From positions 186,001 through 250,000 of the forward strand of contig NZ_JAUPEV010000001.1 of the NCBI RefSeq assembly GCF_030686155.1: a DNA stretch of 64,000 bases, read 5' to 3'. Of this stretch, positions 16,722 through 25,523 are shown one piece after another. The translations under genes and the position numbers were made by a program. Source of the DNA: Helicobacter_J cappadocius. Its GTDB lineage: Bacteria; Campylobacterota; Campylobacteria; Campylobacterales; Helicobacteraceae. Position 1 is the stretch's first letter. Each line of letters starts with the position of its first letter. The notes below the pieces were generated by a model, which was given only the letters and a program-made list of their open reading frames with translations, searched no databases and was not told the DNA's origin.

Positions 16722-17191
16722 GTATTTTTAATTCTTTGAGAATGAGTGATCGCAATGGCGATAGCATCTGTTATATCTAAAGGTTTTATTTCTCCTTTGA
16801 TGCCTAAAATTTTTTTTACCATAAATGCAACTTGGGTTTTGTCTGCTTTTCCATTCCCAGTAAGAGCTTTTTTCACCTGCAATGGAGTATATTCAGAAAA
16901 ATTTCCTAATTCTTGGAGTATTTTTAAACTCAAAGCTCCGCGAAATTGTGCTAATTTAATAACAGATTTTGGATTATAAGCATAAAACATATCTTCAATA
17001 GCAACCTCATTAATCTCGCGAGATTTCAAAACCAAATCAATCCCTTCTACAAATTCAAGTATCTGATGTTGAAGTATCCGTTCTTTAATTTTAATAATCC
17101 CTGCTTCAAGTAAAGAGATTTTATTATTTTGTAAATTCACGATAGCATACCCACAATTCCTACTGCCTGGATCAATCCCTAAAATATTCAT
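16709..17191 (-). CDS. ruvC: Crossover junction endodeoxyribonuclease RuvC
   Basis: 160 residues. It resolves Holliday junctions as a dimer with RuvAB. MNILGIDPGSRNCGYAI carries the first catalytic Asp (Asp7), VAIEDMFYAYNPKSVIKLAQFRGAL the Glu, and DITDAIAIAITHS the last Asp pair. It lies divergent from dnaA across part of the replication origin. Confidence 0.96.
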   Translation of the reverse strand: MNILGIDPGSRNCGYAIVNLQNNKISLLEAGIIKIKERILQHQILEFVEGIDLVLKSREINEVAIEDMFYAYNPKSVIKLAQFRGALSLKILQELGNFSEYTPLQVKKALTGNGKADKTQVAFMVKKILGIKGEIKPLDITDAIAIAITHSQRIKNTKKL

Positions 17192-17283
17192 TAATTTCTC
17201 TTTTTTAATCTATTTTATACCTTAATTTCACTATTATTCACTAAACTTTTCACATTGTGAAATGATAATGACTGGAAAAGAAA
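17192..17283. other. Upstream origin segment (oriC1-like) before dnaA
   Basis: Contains TTATTCACT (17234-17242) and, at 17248-17262, the palindromic pair TTTCACATTGTGAAA, two TTTCACA DnaA-box-like halves facing each other around one base. Its position between ruvC and dnaA matches oriC1 of the bipartite Helicobacter origin. Inferred from motif and position. Confidence 0.65.
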
Positions 17284-18606
17284 ATGATAGAAAATAGTAT
17301 ATTAAACGAGCTTAAAAAAGAGATTTCAGAGGCTGAATATTCTGCTTATATTTCAAAAATGAAATATGATGAAAATGCCTCTAAATCAGACTTGGTAGTG
17401 TTTGTAGTCCCTAATATCTATATCGCGAATTGGATCAAAACAAAATATAGTGATCAGATCGCTCATCTTTTTGAAACTTATCGAAAAATTAAGCCAGAAA
17501 TAAGAATAATTGTGGAATCACAAAAAAAAGATGTGAAAAGTTTAAAAACACCCGGAGGCAAACCTCAAATTCGAAATATTTTGAATCCTTCTTATACCTT
17601 TGATTCATTTGTTATAGGAGAATCAAACAGATTTGCATACGAAATAGCAAAAAAAATATCTCAAAAACAAGCTGAAGCTTACAATCCTGTATGGATATAT
17701 GGAGGAACAGGTTTAGGCAAAACCCATATTTTAAATGCTATAGGAAACAATGTATCTGAAAAAAATAAAAATGTTATTTATGTCACAGCAGAGCAATTTT
17801 TAAATGACTTTTTAACACGTATCCAAAACCATACAATGGATAGATTCCGCGATAAATATCGTAACTGTGATTATCTTCTCATTGATGATGTACAGTTTTT
17901 TGGAGGAAAAGAAAGTGTGCAAGAAGAATTTTTTCATACTTTCAACGAATTGCACGGCAAAAAAAAACAAATTGTTATGACAAGCGATAAAACTCCAAAA
18001 CAAATACTTGGATTAGAAGAACGTTTAAAATCAAGATTTGAATGGGGAATGATTGCAGATATACAACCTCCAGGTCTTGAAACAAAAATTGCTATTATCA
18101 TTCAAAAATGCCATCTCAACCAAATAGAAATTGACAAGGAAATTATCAATTATCTAGCATCAAATATCAACGATAATATTCGTCAAATTGAAGGTATTAT
18201 TCTCAAACTTAACGCCCAAGCTTCTATCATAGGACAAAATATTAGTCTTACAATGGCAAAAAATGCTATAAAGGACACTCAAAAAGAAAATTTAGAAAAC
18301 ATCACTTTAGAAAACATCATCAAAACCGTTTCAAAAGAACTTAACATCAAACCCTCTGAAATCAAATCCAAATCTAGAAATAAAACTACCGCAAATGCCA
18401 GAAGAATCGTTATCTATCTAGCAAGAACACTAACTCCAAATTCTATGCCTCATCTAGCACAATTTTTAAATATGAAAGATCATAGTTCTGTCAGTAAAGC
18501 AATGAAGATTATCACTACTGAAATTGCTGAAAATATTAATATAAAAATGATGGTGGATGAAATGAAAAAGAAAATCCAAAGTGAGCAAGGCGATAAAACA
18601 ATGTAA
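17284..18606 (+). CDS. dnaA: Chromosomal replication initiator DnaA
   Basis: 440 residues. Domain I lies at the N-terminus (ILNELKKEISEAEYSAYISKMKY), followed by a short linker, an AAA+ domain with Walker A GGTGLGKTHI and Walker B YLLIDDVQFF, and the C-terminal DNA-binding domain IV with NARRIVIYLARTLTPNSMPHLAQFLNMKDHSSV. It opens oriC and loads the helicase. Likely DnaA boxes flank the gene on both sides. A run of nine A near 17959 is within a Lys codon block and is probably not regulatory. Confidence 0.98.
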   Translation: MIENSILNELKKEISEAEYSAYISKMKYDENASKSDLVVFVVPNIYIANWIKTKYSDQIAHLFETYRKIKPEIRIIVESQKKDVKSLKTPGGKPQIRNILNPSYTFDSFVIGESNRFAYEIAKKISQKQAEAYNPVWIYGGTGLGKTHILNAIGNNVSEKNKNVIYVTAEQFLNDFLTRIQNHTMDRFRDKYRNCDYLLIDDVQFFGGKESVQEEFFHTFNELHGKKKQIVMTSDKTPKQILGLEERLKSRFEWGMIADIQPPGLETKIAIIIQKCHLNQIEIDKEIINYLASNINDNIRQIEGIILKLNAQASIIGQNISLTMAKNAIKDTQKENLENITLENIIKTVSKELNIKPSEIKSKSRNKTTANARRIVIYLARTLTPNSMPHLAQFLNMKDHSSVSKAMKIITTEIAENINIKMMVDEMKKKIQSEQGDKTM

Positions 18607-18778
18607 AAACCAAAATTTTAGATACAATAACAATATAGAAGATGTGAAAAGATGTGAAAACAATGATAACTTTTTTCACATTCCAAATAGGCTTAAAATA
18701 GTTATTTTAAAGTAGTTTTCACTGATTCACTCAGACCTACTACTACTATTTTAATTTTATAAATATTAAGGAGCTCCA
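18607..18778. other. Replication origin (oriC2-like) with DnaA boxes and DnaA-trios
   Basis: Two tandem copies of GATGTGAAAA (18641-18660), TTTTTTCACA (18671-18680), TTTTCACT (18716-18723) and GATTCACTC (18724-18732) are candidate DnaA boxes. Four bases later CTA is repeated four times (18737-18748), followed by TTTTAATTTTATAAATATT, an AT-rich unwinding region. Box, short spacer, trios, AT stretch is the order of the DnaA-trio unwinding element of B. subtilis. The dnaN ribosome site AAGGAG (18767-18772) closes the region. Confidence 0.82.
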
Positions 18779-19846
18779 ATGAAACTAATTGTAAATAAAA
18801 GTGTTCTAGAAATAACTTTAATGAATTTTCAAGCATTTCTAGATAAAAAAGATTCTTCTCAAATCACTTCTCATATTTACTTCGAATCACTTGATTCAAA
18901 GCTCCTATTAAGAGCGACAGATTATGAAATCGGCATAGAAGCAAAAATAGATATTATAAAAAAAGAGTCCGAAGGAAATGCAACTGTAAATGGTAGAATA
19001 ATCTTAGATATCGTAAAAAAACTTGAAGATGGAGAAATAATCTTAGAAACAGATAATGATTTCTTCTATATCAAACAAGGAAGAACAAAATATAAAGAAT
19101 CAATGTTCAATGCGGCTGAATTTCCGATTTTTCCAAAAATGACTGATTATACAAAACTCAATATTGATACTTCGAAATTTATCACTTCTATCAAAAAAAT
19201 CAATCCTGCAATAGAAACAACTAATCAAAAAATGGAACTCAACGGAGCTTTTTTAGATATTAAAGATTATTCTTACAATTTTGTCGCTACAGATACTAGA
19301 AGACTTGCTGTTGTAAAATATGAAACTCAATCAGTAGATAATTTATCTATTATCATTCCAAAAAAAGCAACCATAGAAATTTTAAAACTTTTTTATGATG
19401 AGTTTGAAATCTATTATAATCAATCCCAAATTATCATTAAAACTGAACAATATATGTTTTTTACTAAGCTTATCAATGGAAAATATCCAGATTATGAAAA
19501 AATCATCCCTAAAACTTTCAAAAATGAAATCAAACTTCCTAAAGATATTATTGAAAAATCAATCAAAAAAGTTAATTTATGCAGTAATATTAAAATCACT
19601 ATCAAACCTAAAGAAATATTTTTTGAAGCTATTAGTGATGAAAGCTCTCGAACTGCAAATACGCAAATAGAACTCGATACACAAATACAATCAGATATTA
19701 CTATAGGAGCAAATTCAAAATACATACTCGATTTTTTCTCTCAAATAGAAGATTCTGAATTTCTTTTATGTTTAAATGACTCTAATAATCCGTTTGTTTT
19801 AAAAGACAAAAATTTCTCAACAATTGTTATGCCAATTATATTTTAA
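18779..19846 (+). CDS. dnaN: DNA polymerase III beta subunit (sliding clamp)
   Basis: 355 residues, three repeated clamp domains. It forms the ring that holds DNA polymerase on the template. Sequence marks: KLIVNKSVLEITLMNFQAFL at the start, LDIVKKLEDGEI, ATDTRRLAVVKYE in the middle domain and a hydrophobic C-terminus ending VMPIIF. It follows the origin and precedes gyrB by 15 bp. Confidence 0.95.
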   Translation: MKLIVNKSVLEITLMNFQAFLDKKDSSQITSHIYFESLDSKLLLRATDYEIGIEAKIDIIKKESEGNATVNGRIILDIVKKLEDGEIILETDNDFFYIKQGRTKYKESMFNAAEFPIFPKMTDYTKLNIDTSKFITSIKKINPAIETTNQKMELNGAFLDIKDYSYNFVATDTRRLAVVKYETQSVDNLSIIIPKKATIEILKLFYDEFEIYYNQSQIIIKTEQYMFFTKLINGKYPDYEKIIPKTFKNEIKLPKDIIEKSIKKVNLCSNIKITIKPKEIFFEAISDESSRTANTQIELDTQIQSDITIGANSKYILDFFSQIEDSEFLLCLNDSNNPFVLKDKNFSTIVMPIIF

Positions 19847-19861
19847 TATTACGGAGCAAAA

Positions 19862-22186
19862 ATGGAAGAAAATAAAAAAGAATATGGTGCTAGTAATATA
19901 AAAGTCCTAAAAGGACTAGAAGCAGTTAGAAAAAGACCAGGTATGTATATCGGGGATACAAATATCAATGGTCTGCATCATATGATATATGAAGTTGTTG
20001 ATAATTCTATAGATGAAGCAATGGCTGGATATTGTGATAGTATTAAGATTACTCTCACTGAAGAGGGAAGTGCTATTATTGAAGATAACGGAAGGGGTAT
20101 TCCAGTTGATATACACCCCACCGAAAATCTTCCCGCTGCTACGGTTGTGCTTACGGTTTTACACGCTGGTGGAAAGTTTGATAAAGATACTTATAAAGTT
20201 TCAGGTGGATTACATGGTGTAGGTGTGAGTGTTGTTAATGCTCTTTCAAAACATCTGATAATGACTATCAAGAAAAATGGGAATATTTATCGACAAGAAT
20301 TTGCCAAAGGTATTCCTCAAACTCCTTTGGAAATCATTGGCACAACCATAGAACATGGCACAACCATAGAATTTTTTCCTGATGGAGAAATCATGGAAAT
20401 TCTAGATTTTGATCAAGAAATTTTGATCAAAAGATTCAAAGAAATGGCATATTTAAACCAAAATGTAACCATTTATTTCAAAGACGAAAAAACTCAAAAA
20501 GAAGAAAAATTTCATTTTGAAAATGGTCTTTCTCAATTTGTTGAAGATATTAATAAAAAACCTTTTGTTTCTCAAATCATTACTTTTGAAGCTAATGAAC
20601 AAGAAACAGAGATTGAAATTGCTTTGGCTTACAATGAAAGTTATGATGAAAAAGTTTTAAGTTTTGTGAATAATATCAGAACTCCTGATGGAGGGACTCA
20701 TGAAGCGGGTTTTCGTGCAGGACTGAGTCGAGCAATTATTAATTATATTGATGCTAATGCTAATGCAAGAGAAAAAGATAGCAAAATCACAGGTGATGAT
20801 ATCAGAGAAGGATTGGTTGCTATTATATCTACAAAGGTAATGGAACCTCAGTTTGAAGGACAAACAAAGGGTAAATTAGGAAGTTCTTTTGTAAAACCTA
20901 TTGTTCAAAAACTCACTTATGAAAAATTATCTAAATTTTTTGAAGAAAATCCAAATGATGCAAAAGCAATTATGCAAAAAGCTCTTCTTGCAGCTAGAGG
21001 AAGAGAAGCAGCAAAAAAAGCAAGAGAACTCACTAGAAAAAAAGAAAGTCTTTCTGTAGGAACATTACCTGGAAAATTAGCAGATTGTCAGAGCAAAGAT
21101 CCTACAGAATCAGAAATCTATCTTGTAGAAGGGGATAGTGCTGGAGGATCTGCAAAACAAGGTAGAGATAGAGTTTATCAAGCTATTTTGCCATTAAGAG
21201 GTAAGATTTTAAATGTCGAAAAATCCAGACTTGATAAAATCTTAAAATCTGAAGAAATTAAAAATATGATTACAGCATTTGGATGTGGTATTGGAGAGGA
21301 ATTTAATCTTGAAAGACTTCGATATCATAAAATAATTATAATGACTGATGCTGATGTCGATGGAAGCCATATTCAAACGCTTTTGATGACATTTTTTTAT
21401 CGTTATCTTAAACCATTGGTTGAAAATGGGCATATATATATTGCACAGCCTCCATTGTATCGATTTAAAAAAGGTAAAAAAGAGATTTATCTTAAAGATG
21501 AAAAATCGCTCTCTGAATATTTGATCGAAAATGGAATTGAGAATTTCAAATTTGAAGGGGTGGGCACTAAGGAACTTTTAGAAATTTTGAAATATATTTC
21601 ACATTATCGTTTTACTTTAAAAGAACTAGAAAAACGTTATGCAATGATAGATGTTATCAGATTTTTGATTGAACATAGAGATTATATTTCCCTTGGTTTT
21701 GAACAAATGTATCAAAAGATTGAAGAATTTTTGAAAACCAAAGAATGTAATATTTTAAATAAAACCATTCGAAATGATAGAATTATGCTTTATATCCAGA
21801 CAAAATCAGGACTGGTTGAACTTAATATTGATGAGAATCTTTTTGTAGATAATTTTTTCGAAGAAGCTTATTTTATCTATAATAAAATTTGTGAGAGGAA
21901 GCTTGATTTTTTAAAAGATAAAGATCCTATCTTGATTCTCCAAGAAATAGAAGAATCAGCAAAAAAAGGTGCTTATATCCAAAGATATAAAGGTCTTGGA
22001 GAAATGAATCCCGAACAACTTTGGGAAACTACGATGACTCCTCAAAATAGAACACTTTTAAAAGTCACTCTTCCTGATGAACAAAAAGCAGATGAGATTT
22101 TTACTCTTTTTATGGGCGATGAAGTTGAACCTAGAAGAGAATATATACAGCTTCATGCAAAAGATGTCAGACATTTAGATGTATAA
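19862..22186 (+). CDS. gyrB: DNA gyrase subunit B
   Basis: 774 residues. ATPase half with EVVDNSIDEAMAG, EDNGRGIPVDIHP and GGLHGVGVSVVNALS (GHKL motifs); transducer domain; TOPRIM with EGDSAGGSAKQGRDR and DADVDGSHIQTLLMTFFYR; C-terminal tail RYKGLGEMNPEQLWETTM. Type II topoisomerase subunit that introduces negative supercoils with GyrA. Intact. Confidence 0.98.
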   Translation: MEENKKEYGASNIKVLKGLEAVRKRPGMYIGDTNINGLHHMIYEVVDNSIDEAMAGYCDSIKITLTEEGSAIIEDNGRGIPVDIHPTENLPAATVVLTVLHAGGKFDKDTYKVSGGLHGVGVSVVNALSKHLIMTIKKNGNIYRQEFAKGIPQTPLEIIGTTIEHGTTIEFFPDGEIMEILDFDQEILIKRFKEMAYLNQNVTIYFKDEKTQKEEKFHFENGLSQFVEDINKKPFVSQIITFEANEQETEIEIALAYNESYDEKVLSFVNNIRTPDGGTHEAGFRAGLSRAIINYIDANANAREKDSKITGDDIREGLVAIISTKVMEPQFEGQTKGKLGSSFVKPIVQKLTYEKLSKFFEENPNDAKAIMQKALLAARGREAAKKARELTRKKESLSVGTLPGKLADCQSKDPTESEIYLVEGDSAGGSAKQGRDRVYQAILPLRGKILNVEKSRLDKILKSEEIKNMITAFGCGIGEEFNLERLRYHKIIIMTDADVDGSHIQTLLMTFFYRYLKPLVENGHIYIAQPPLYRFKKGKKEIYLKDEKSLSEYLIENGIENFKFEGVGTKELLEILKYISHYRFTLKELEKRYAMIDVIRFLIEHRDYISLGFEQMYQKIEEFLKTKECNILNKTIRNDRIMLYIQTKSGLVELNIDENLFVDNFFEEAYFIYNKICERKLDFLKDKDPILILQEIEESAKKGAYIQRYKGLGEMNPEQLWETTMTPQNRTLLKVTLPDEQKADEIFTLFMGDEVEPRREYIQLHAKDVRHLDV

Positions 22187-22207
22187 AAATTGAAGAAGGG
22201 ATAAAAC

Positions 22208-22885
22208 TTGCAAACACAAAATATTTTTTTGGAATTGATTACAAATATAAATGTGATTTTTTATATTTTGGCGTATTTAGTTGGTGGAATACCTTCAGGA
22301 TTATTTTTGGCAAAAATATTTGGAAATGTAGATGTTAGGAAAGTAGGCTCTGGAAGCATTGGAGCCACAAATGTTTATAGAGCATTAAAAGATGTTATTG
22401 ATCCAAGAAAAGCCAAAATTATCTCTATTTTTACGCTTATTTCAGATGCGTTGAAAGGTTTGGTTGTTGTTCTTTTGGCAAAGATATTTGGACTAGGTTA
22501 TGAAACCCAATGGATGATAGCGATTTTATGTGTTTTAGCTCACTGTTACAGTCCTTATTTAAATTTTACAGGTGGGAAAGGCGTTTCTACAGCTATAGGG
22601 TCAGTTATATTGTTAATGCCTATTGAGGGTATTTTAGGACTTATAGTTTGGGCTGTAGTTGGAAAGGTATTCAAAGTCTCTTCGCTTTCTTCTCTTTTGG
22701 GTGTATTGAGCGGTATTGGATTTACTTTTATTATTCCTTATGTGTTACCTCTACCACATTCTATTTCTATTATTGATGAGATTGGGACACACACTCCTGT
22801 AGTAGTTATAGCAATTATTATTTTATATACTCATATTCCAAATATTATCCGTTTATTAAAAGGACAAGAGAAAAAGGTTCTTTAA
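22208..22885 (+). CDS. plsY: Glycerol-3-phosphate acyltransferase PlsY
   Basis: 225 residues, a polytopic inner membrane protein with 5-7 hydrophobic helices. It transfers acyl from acyl-phosphate to glycerol 3-phosphate, the first step of phospholipid synthesis. Family motifs: GGIPSGLFLAK, GSGSIGATNVYR and NFTGGKGVSTAIG. The start is a TTG at 22208 after GAAGGG; no ATG is available nearby. It is followed at once by folB, as in H. pylori. Confidence 0.93.
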   Translation: MQTQNIFLELITNINVIFYILAYLVGGIPSGLFLAKIFGNVDVRKVGSGSIGATNVYRALKDVIDPRKAKIISIFTLISDALKGLVVVLLAKIFGLGYETQWMIAILCVLAHCYSPYLNFTGGKGVSTAIGSVILLMPIEGILGLIVWAVVGKVFKVSSLSSLLGVLSGIGFTFIIPYVLPLPHSISIIDEIGTHTPVVVIAIIILYTHIPNIIRLLKGQEKKVL

Positions 22886-22886
22886 A

Positions 22887-23219
22887 TTGATTTTTGATCT
22901 AATTATAGAGGATTTTAAGTTCAAGACCATTATTGGTATTTTGGATTTTGAGAAAGAAGTACCTCAAGATATTGTTGTTGATGCAACTATTTCTTATCAA
23001 TACGATGATAAAAACTTTATTGATTATATGGAAATCAAATGCAGTATCCAAAAACTATTACAAAATAATAAATACGGACTTTTAGAAGAAGCATTGTTAG
23101 ATATTGTTCATCATTTAAAAAATAATTTTGATGTTATAAAAAATATTGAATTAAGAATAAAAAAACTCAATATTACTCATGATTGCATAGTAGGGGTTAA
23201 AATAAATAAATCTTTTTAA
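22887..23219 (+). CDS. folB: Dihydroneopterin aldolase family protein
   Basis: 110 residues, a T-fold (tunnelling) protein. FKTIIGILDFEKEVPQDIVVDATISYQYDD is the FolB N-terminal block, and YGLLEEALLDIVHHLKN matches the region with the conserved Glu. It probably splits dihydroneopterin in folate synthesis. The start is TTG at 22887, one base after the plsY stop, so it is probably coupled. Divergence from canonical FolB leaves some doubt about exact activity. Confidence 0.8.
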   Translation: MIFDLIIEDFKFKTIIGILDFEKEVPQDIVVDATISYQYDDKNFIDYMEIKCSIQKLLQNNKYGLLEEALLDIVHHLKNNFDVIKNIELRIKKLNITHDCIVGVKINKSF

Positions 23220-23241
23220 GCTTGTTTTTATATATTTTTTA

Positions 23242-23262
23242 TAATAATAAAAATTATTATTA
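23242..23262. promoter_or_regulatory. Fur-like operator before the first TonB receptor
   Basis: TAATAATAA and TTATTATTA form a perfect inverted repeat around AAA, 20 bp before the receptor ATG. The arms match the TAATAAT/ATTATTA halves of the Helicobacter Fur box, though the spacing differs from the 7-1-7 form. NikR, which controls FrpB4 in H. pylori, also recognises AT-rich palindromes, so the regulator is not certain. Confidence 0.6.
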
Positions 23263-23282
23263 ATATATAGGGGGCGTTTATA

Positions 23283-25451
23283 ATGCTTAAAAGTAGATTT
23301 TATATTTTAACAGTATCACTGTTTTTGTCTCAAAATTTGTTTGCTGATGAACCTACTGATTACACATTAGAAAAAATAACAGCAGAGGAGCAGAAAGAAT
23401 TTCAATTCAATAATAAAGACTATATCAGCGGAAAAGATTTATCACAAAGACAATCTAATAGTATGTCTGATGTTTTTGCTACTGAACCAGATGTGAATGT
23501 TGGAGGCGGTGGAATGATGGCACAAAAAATCTATGTGCGTGGAATTGAAGATAGACTGCTTCGTGTGACTATTGATGGAGCAGCACAAAACGGAAATGCT
23601 TTTCATCATCAAGGAAATACGATCATTGATCCAGGTATGTTAAAAGAAGTTGAGATTACAAAAGGATCGGCCAATGCCTCTGCAGGACCAGGAGCTTTAG
23701 CAGGGGCAATAAGTATGACCACAAAAGATGCTTCAGATTTGTTGGAAAAAGGTAAAAATTTTGGAGCATATTTAGGAAGTTCATTTTATACCAATTATGG
23801 TATCAGAGAAAATATCTCTTTTTATGGTCGAGGAAAACATTTTGATGCACTTGCGTACTACACCTATCAGAATATATTTTATTACAGAGATGGTGAACAT
23901 ACTTTTAAAAACTTATTCCATCCTACAGAAGATGATAAAGTGTTAGGATCACCTTCCCAGCAAAATAATGTCTTACTGAAGGGAAATGCTTATATTGGTG
24001 AAAAAGATAAAATTACATTTACATATAATCTTACGCGAGATAATGCAACTAGACCCTTTCGTGCCAATGTCACTAATCCACCTGCTGATGCACAAGAAGA
24101 AAAGGTTGATTTTGCACAAGAACTTTTTCATCATATTGATAGCAACAACAATATTGTCTTAGAATACAATCATCAAGGGGATAAAAATTTTGGAGCTCCT
24201 AAAATAAAACTAGATGCTTATGGGAGTATTAGGAATATTCATTTAACCCCATTATTTGATCCTACAACAGCCACAACAAAGGATGGTACGTCCTTACACG
24301 AAGCAGACGCTGAAGGAAGTACTCCTAGAAATATATTTTTGAACAATATCGGATTAGATTTGAAAGTATCCCACCCTATTACAGAAGATTATAAAAATAC
24401 TTTTGATTATGGATTTGACTATCAGAATATGACTGTTATGGATAAACAAAATGAAGTTGTTTATAGCCAAAGAGGAAGAGGACAGGAAAATAGTAATATT
24501 ATTGGAGCTTATATTCAGGCTAATTACGCATTTTTAAAATCTCTTACTATTGGAGCGGGAACTCGATATGATGTCTATACTTATTTTGATAAAAATTCTC
24601 AAAATCATATTACGCAAGGATTTTCTCCTTCTGTAGCTATCCTTTATAATCCTATTGATACTTTGGATATGAAACTTTCTTATGCTTATGTTACTAGAGG
24701 TGCTTTGCCAGGGGATGCACTGCTTATCAATTCAGAAACCATTATTGATCCTAATTTAAAGTCTGAAAAAGGTCAAAATGTAGAATTTGATATTGATTAT
24801 ACTCAAGAATATTTCAGTTTAAGAGGAGCAGTTTTTTATCAAGTTATAGGAGATTTTATCAATAGTTATGGGAGTCTTGATGATAATCCCAATTTAGATG
24901 CAAGTATTGGTGAGAGAGCAGATGGGCTTAGAACAAATCTTACTGATAAAATCAATATTTTTGGTTATGAACTAGGAGCGAGTTTTAATTATGAAAATTT
25001 CTTGGCTACATTTGGATTTTCTAGAAGCTATCCAACTGTTAGAGGAAAATTGATTCAAGATACCTATGAATTAGGAGCGACAACTGGAAACAACTATGTT
25101 TTAAAATTACAATATAATTTTGATAACATCGGATTAGACATAGCTTGGATGAGCCGTTTTGTGCAGACTATTGATTATGATGGCTATGATATTTATAACA
25201 AAGAAACTCTCCCCGTGCATAAACCCGGTTATGATATTCATAATATTTATGTGAATTACACTCCACCTAAGATCAAGGGATTGAGATTTTCAATTGTCTT
25301 GAATAATATTTTTAATAAATTCTATGTTGATCAAACTTCACCATTGAAGGTAGAGGCTGATGGATCAGCTCTTGAGAGTATCAATCAAGTCAGAAAGGCT
25401 CTTGCAGAACCTGGTTTTGATGGGAGATTTGAAATTTCATATAGATTCTAA
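23283..25451 (+). CDS. TonB-dependent outer membrane receptor, FrpB-type, copy 1
   Basis: 722 residues. Signal peptide MLKSRFYILTVSLFLSQNLFA, then a plug domain (MSDVFATEPDVNVGGGGMMAQKIYVRGIEDRLLRVTIDG, GSANASAGPGALAGAIS) and a 22-strand barrel ending FEISYRF, with the terminal Phe recognised by the BAM machinery. It imports an iron, heme or nickel complex across the outer membrane using TonB energy. Genomic position after plsY-folB corresponds to the FrpB receptor locus of H. pylori. A Fur-like palindrome precedes it. It is a tandem paralogue of the next gene. Confidence 0.92.
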   Translation: MLKSRFYILTVSLFLSQNLFADEPTDYTLEKITAEEQKEFQFNNKDYISGKDLSQRQSNSMSDVFATEPDVNVGGGGMMAQKIYVRGIEDRLLRVTIDGAAQNGNAFHHQGNTIIDPGMLKEVEITKGSANASAGPGALAGAISMTTKDASDLLEKGKNFGAYLGSSFYTNYGIRENISFYGRGKHFDALAYYTYQNIFYYRDGEHTFKNLFHPTEDDKVLGSPSQQNNVLLKGNAYIGEKDKITFTYNLTRDNATRPFRANVTNPPADAQEEKVDFAQELFHHIDSNNNIVLEYNHQGDKNFGAPKIKLDAYGSIRNIHLTPLFDPTTATTKDGTSLHEADAEGSTPRNIFLNNIGLDLKVSHPITEDYKNTFDYGFDYQNMTVMDKQNEVVYSQRGRGQENSNIIGAYIQANYAFLKSLTIGAGTRYDVYTYFDKNSQNHITQGFSPSVAILYNPIDTLDMKLSYAYVTRGALPGDALLINSETIIDPNLKSEKGQNVEFDIDYTQEYFSLRGAVFYQVIGDFINSYGSLDDNPNLDASIGERADGLRTNLTDKINIFGYELGASFNYENFLATFGFSRSYPTVRGKLIQDTYELGATTGNNYVLKLQYNFDNIGLDIAWMSRFVQTIDYDGYDIYNKETLPVHKPGYDIHNIYVNYTPPKIKGLRFSIVLNNIFNKFYVDQTSPLKVEADGSALESINQVRKALAEPGFDGRFEISYRF

Positions 25452-25523
25452 TTTTATTACAGCTTTATTATAATACAATCTTATTATTAGATAAAAATAA
25501 GAAATTATCTAGAGGAGATTGTA
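25452..25523 (+). promoter_or_regulatory. AT-rich control region before the second TonB receptor
   Basis: Contains CTTTATTATAATAC and CTTATTATTAG near 25473-25490, with CTTATT and AATAAG half-sites (25480-25502). It is less symmetric than the operator before copy 1 but of the same composition, so metal-dependent control is plausible. AGAGGAG at 25511-25517 sets the TTG start at 25524. Confidence 0.4.

Noticed and set aside
17959..17967. Run of nine A in dnaA as a phase-variation tract
   Set aside because: A-runs in Lys codons are common in this AT-rich genome and an OFF state of dnaA would be lethal.
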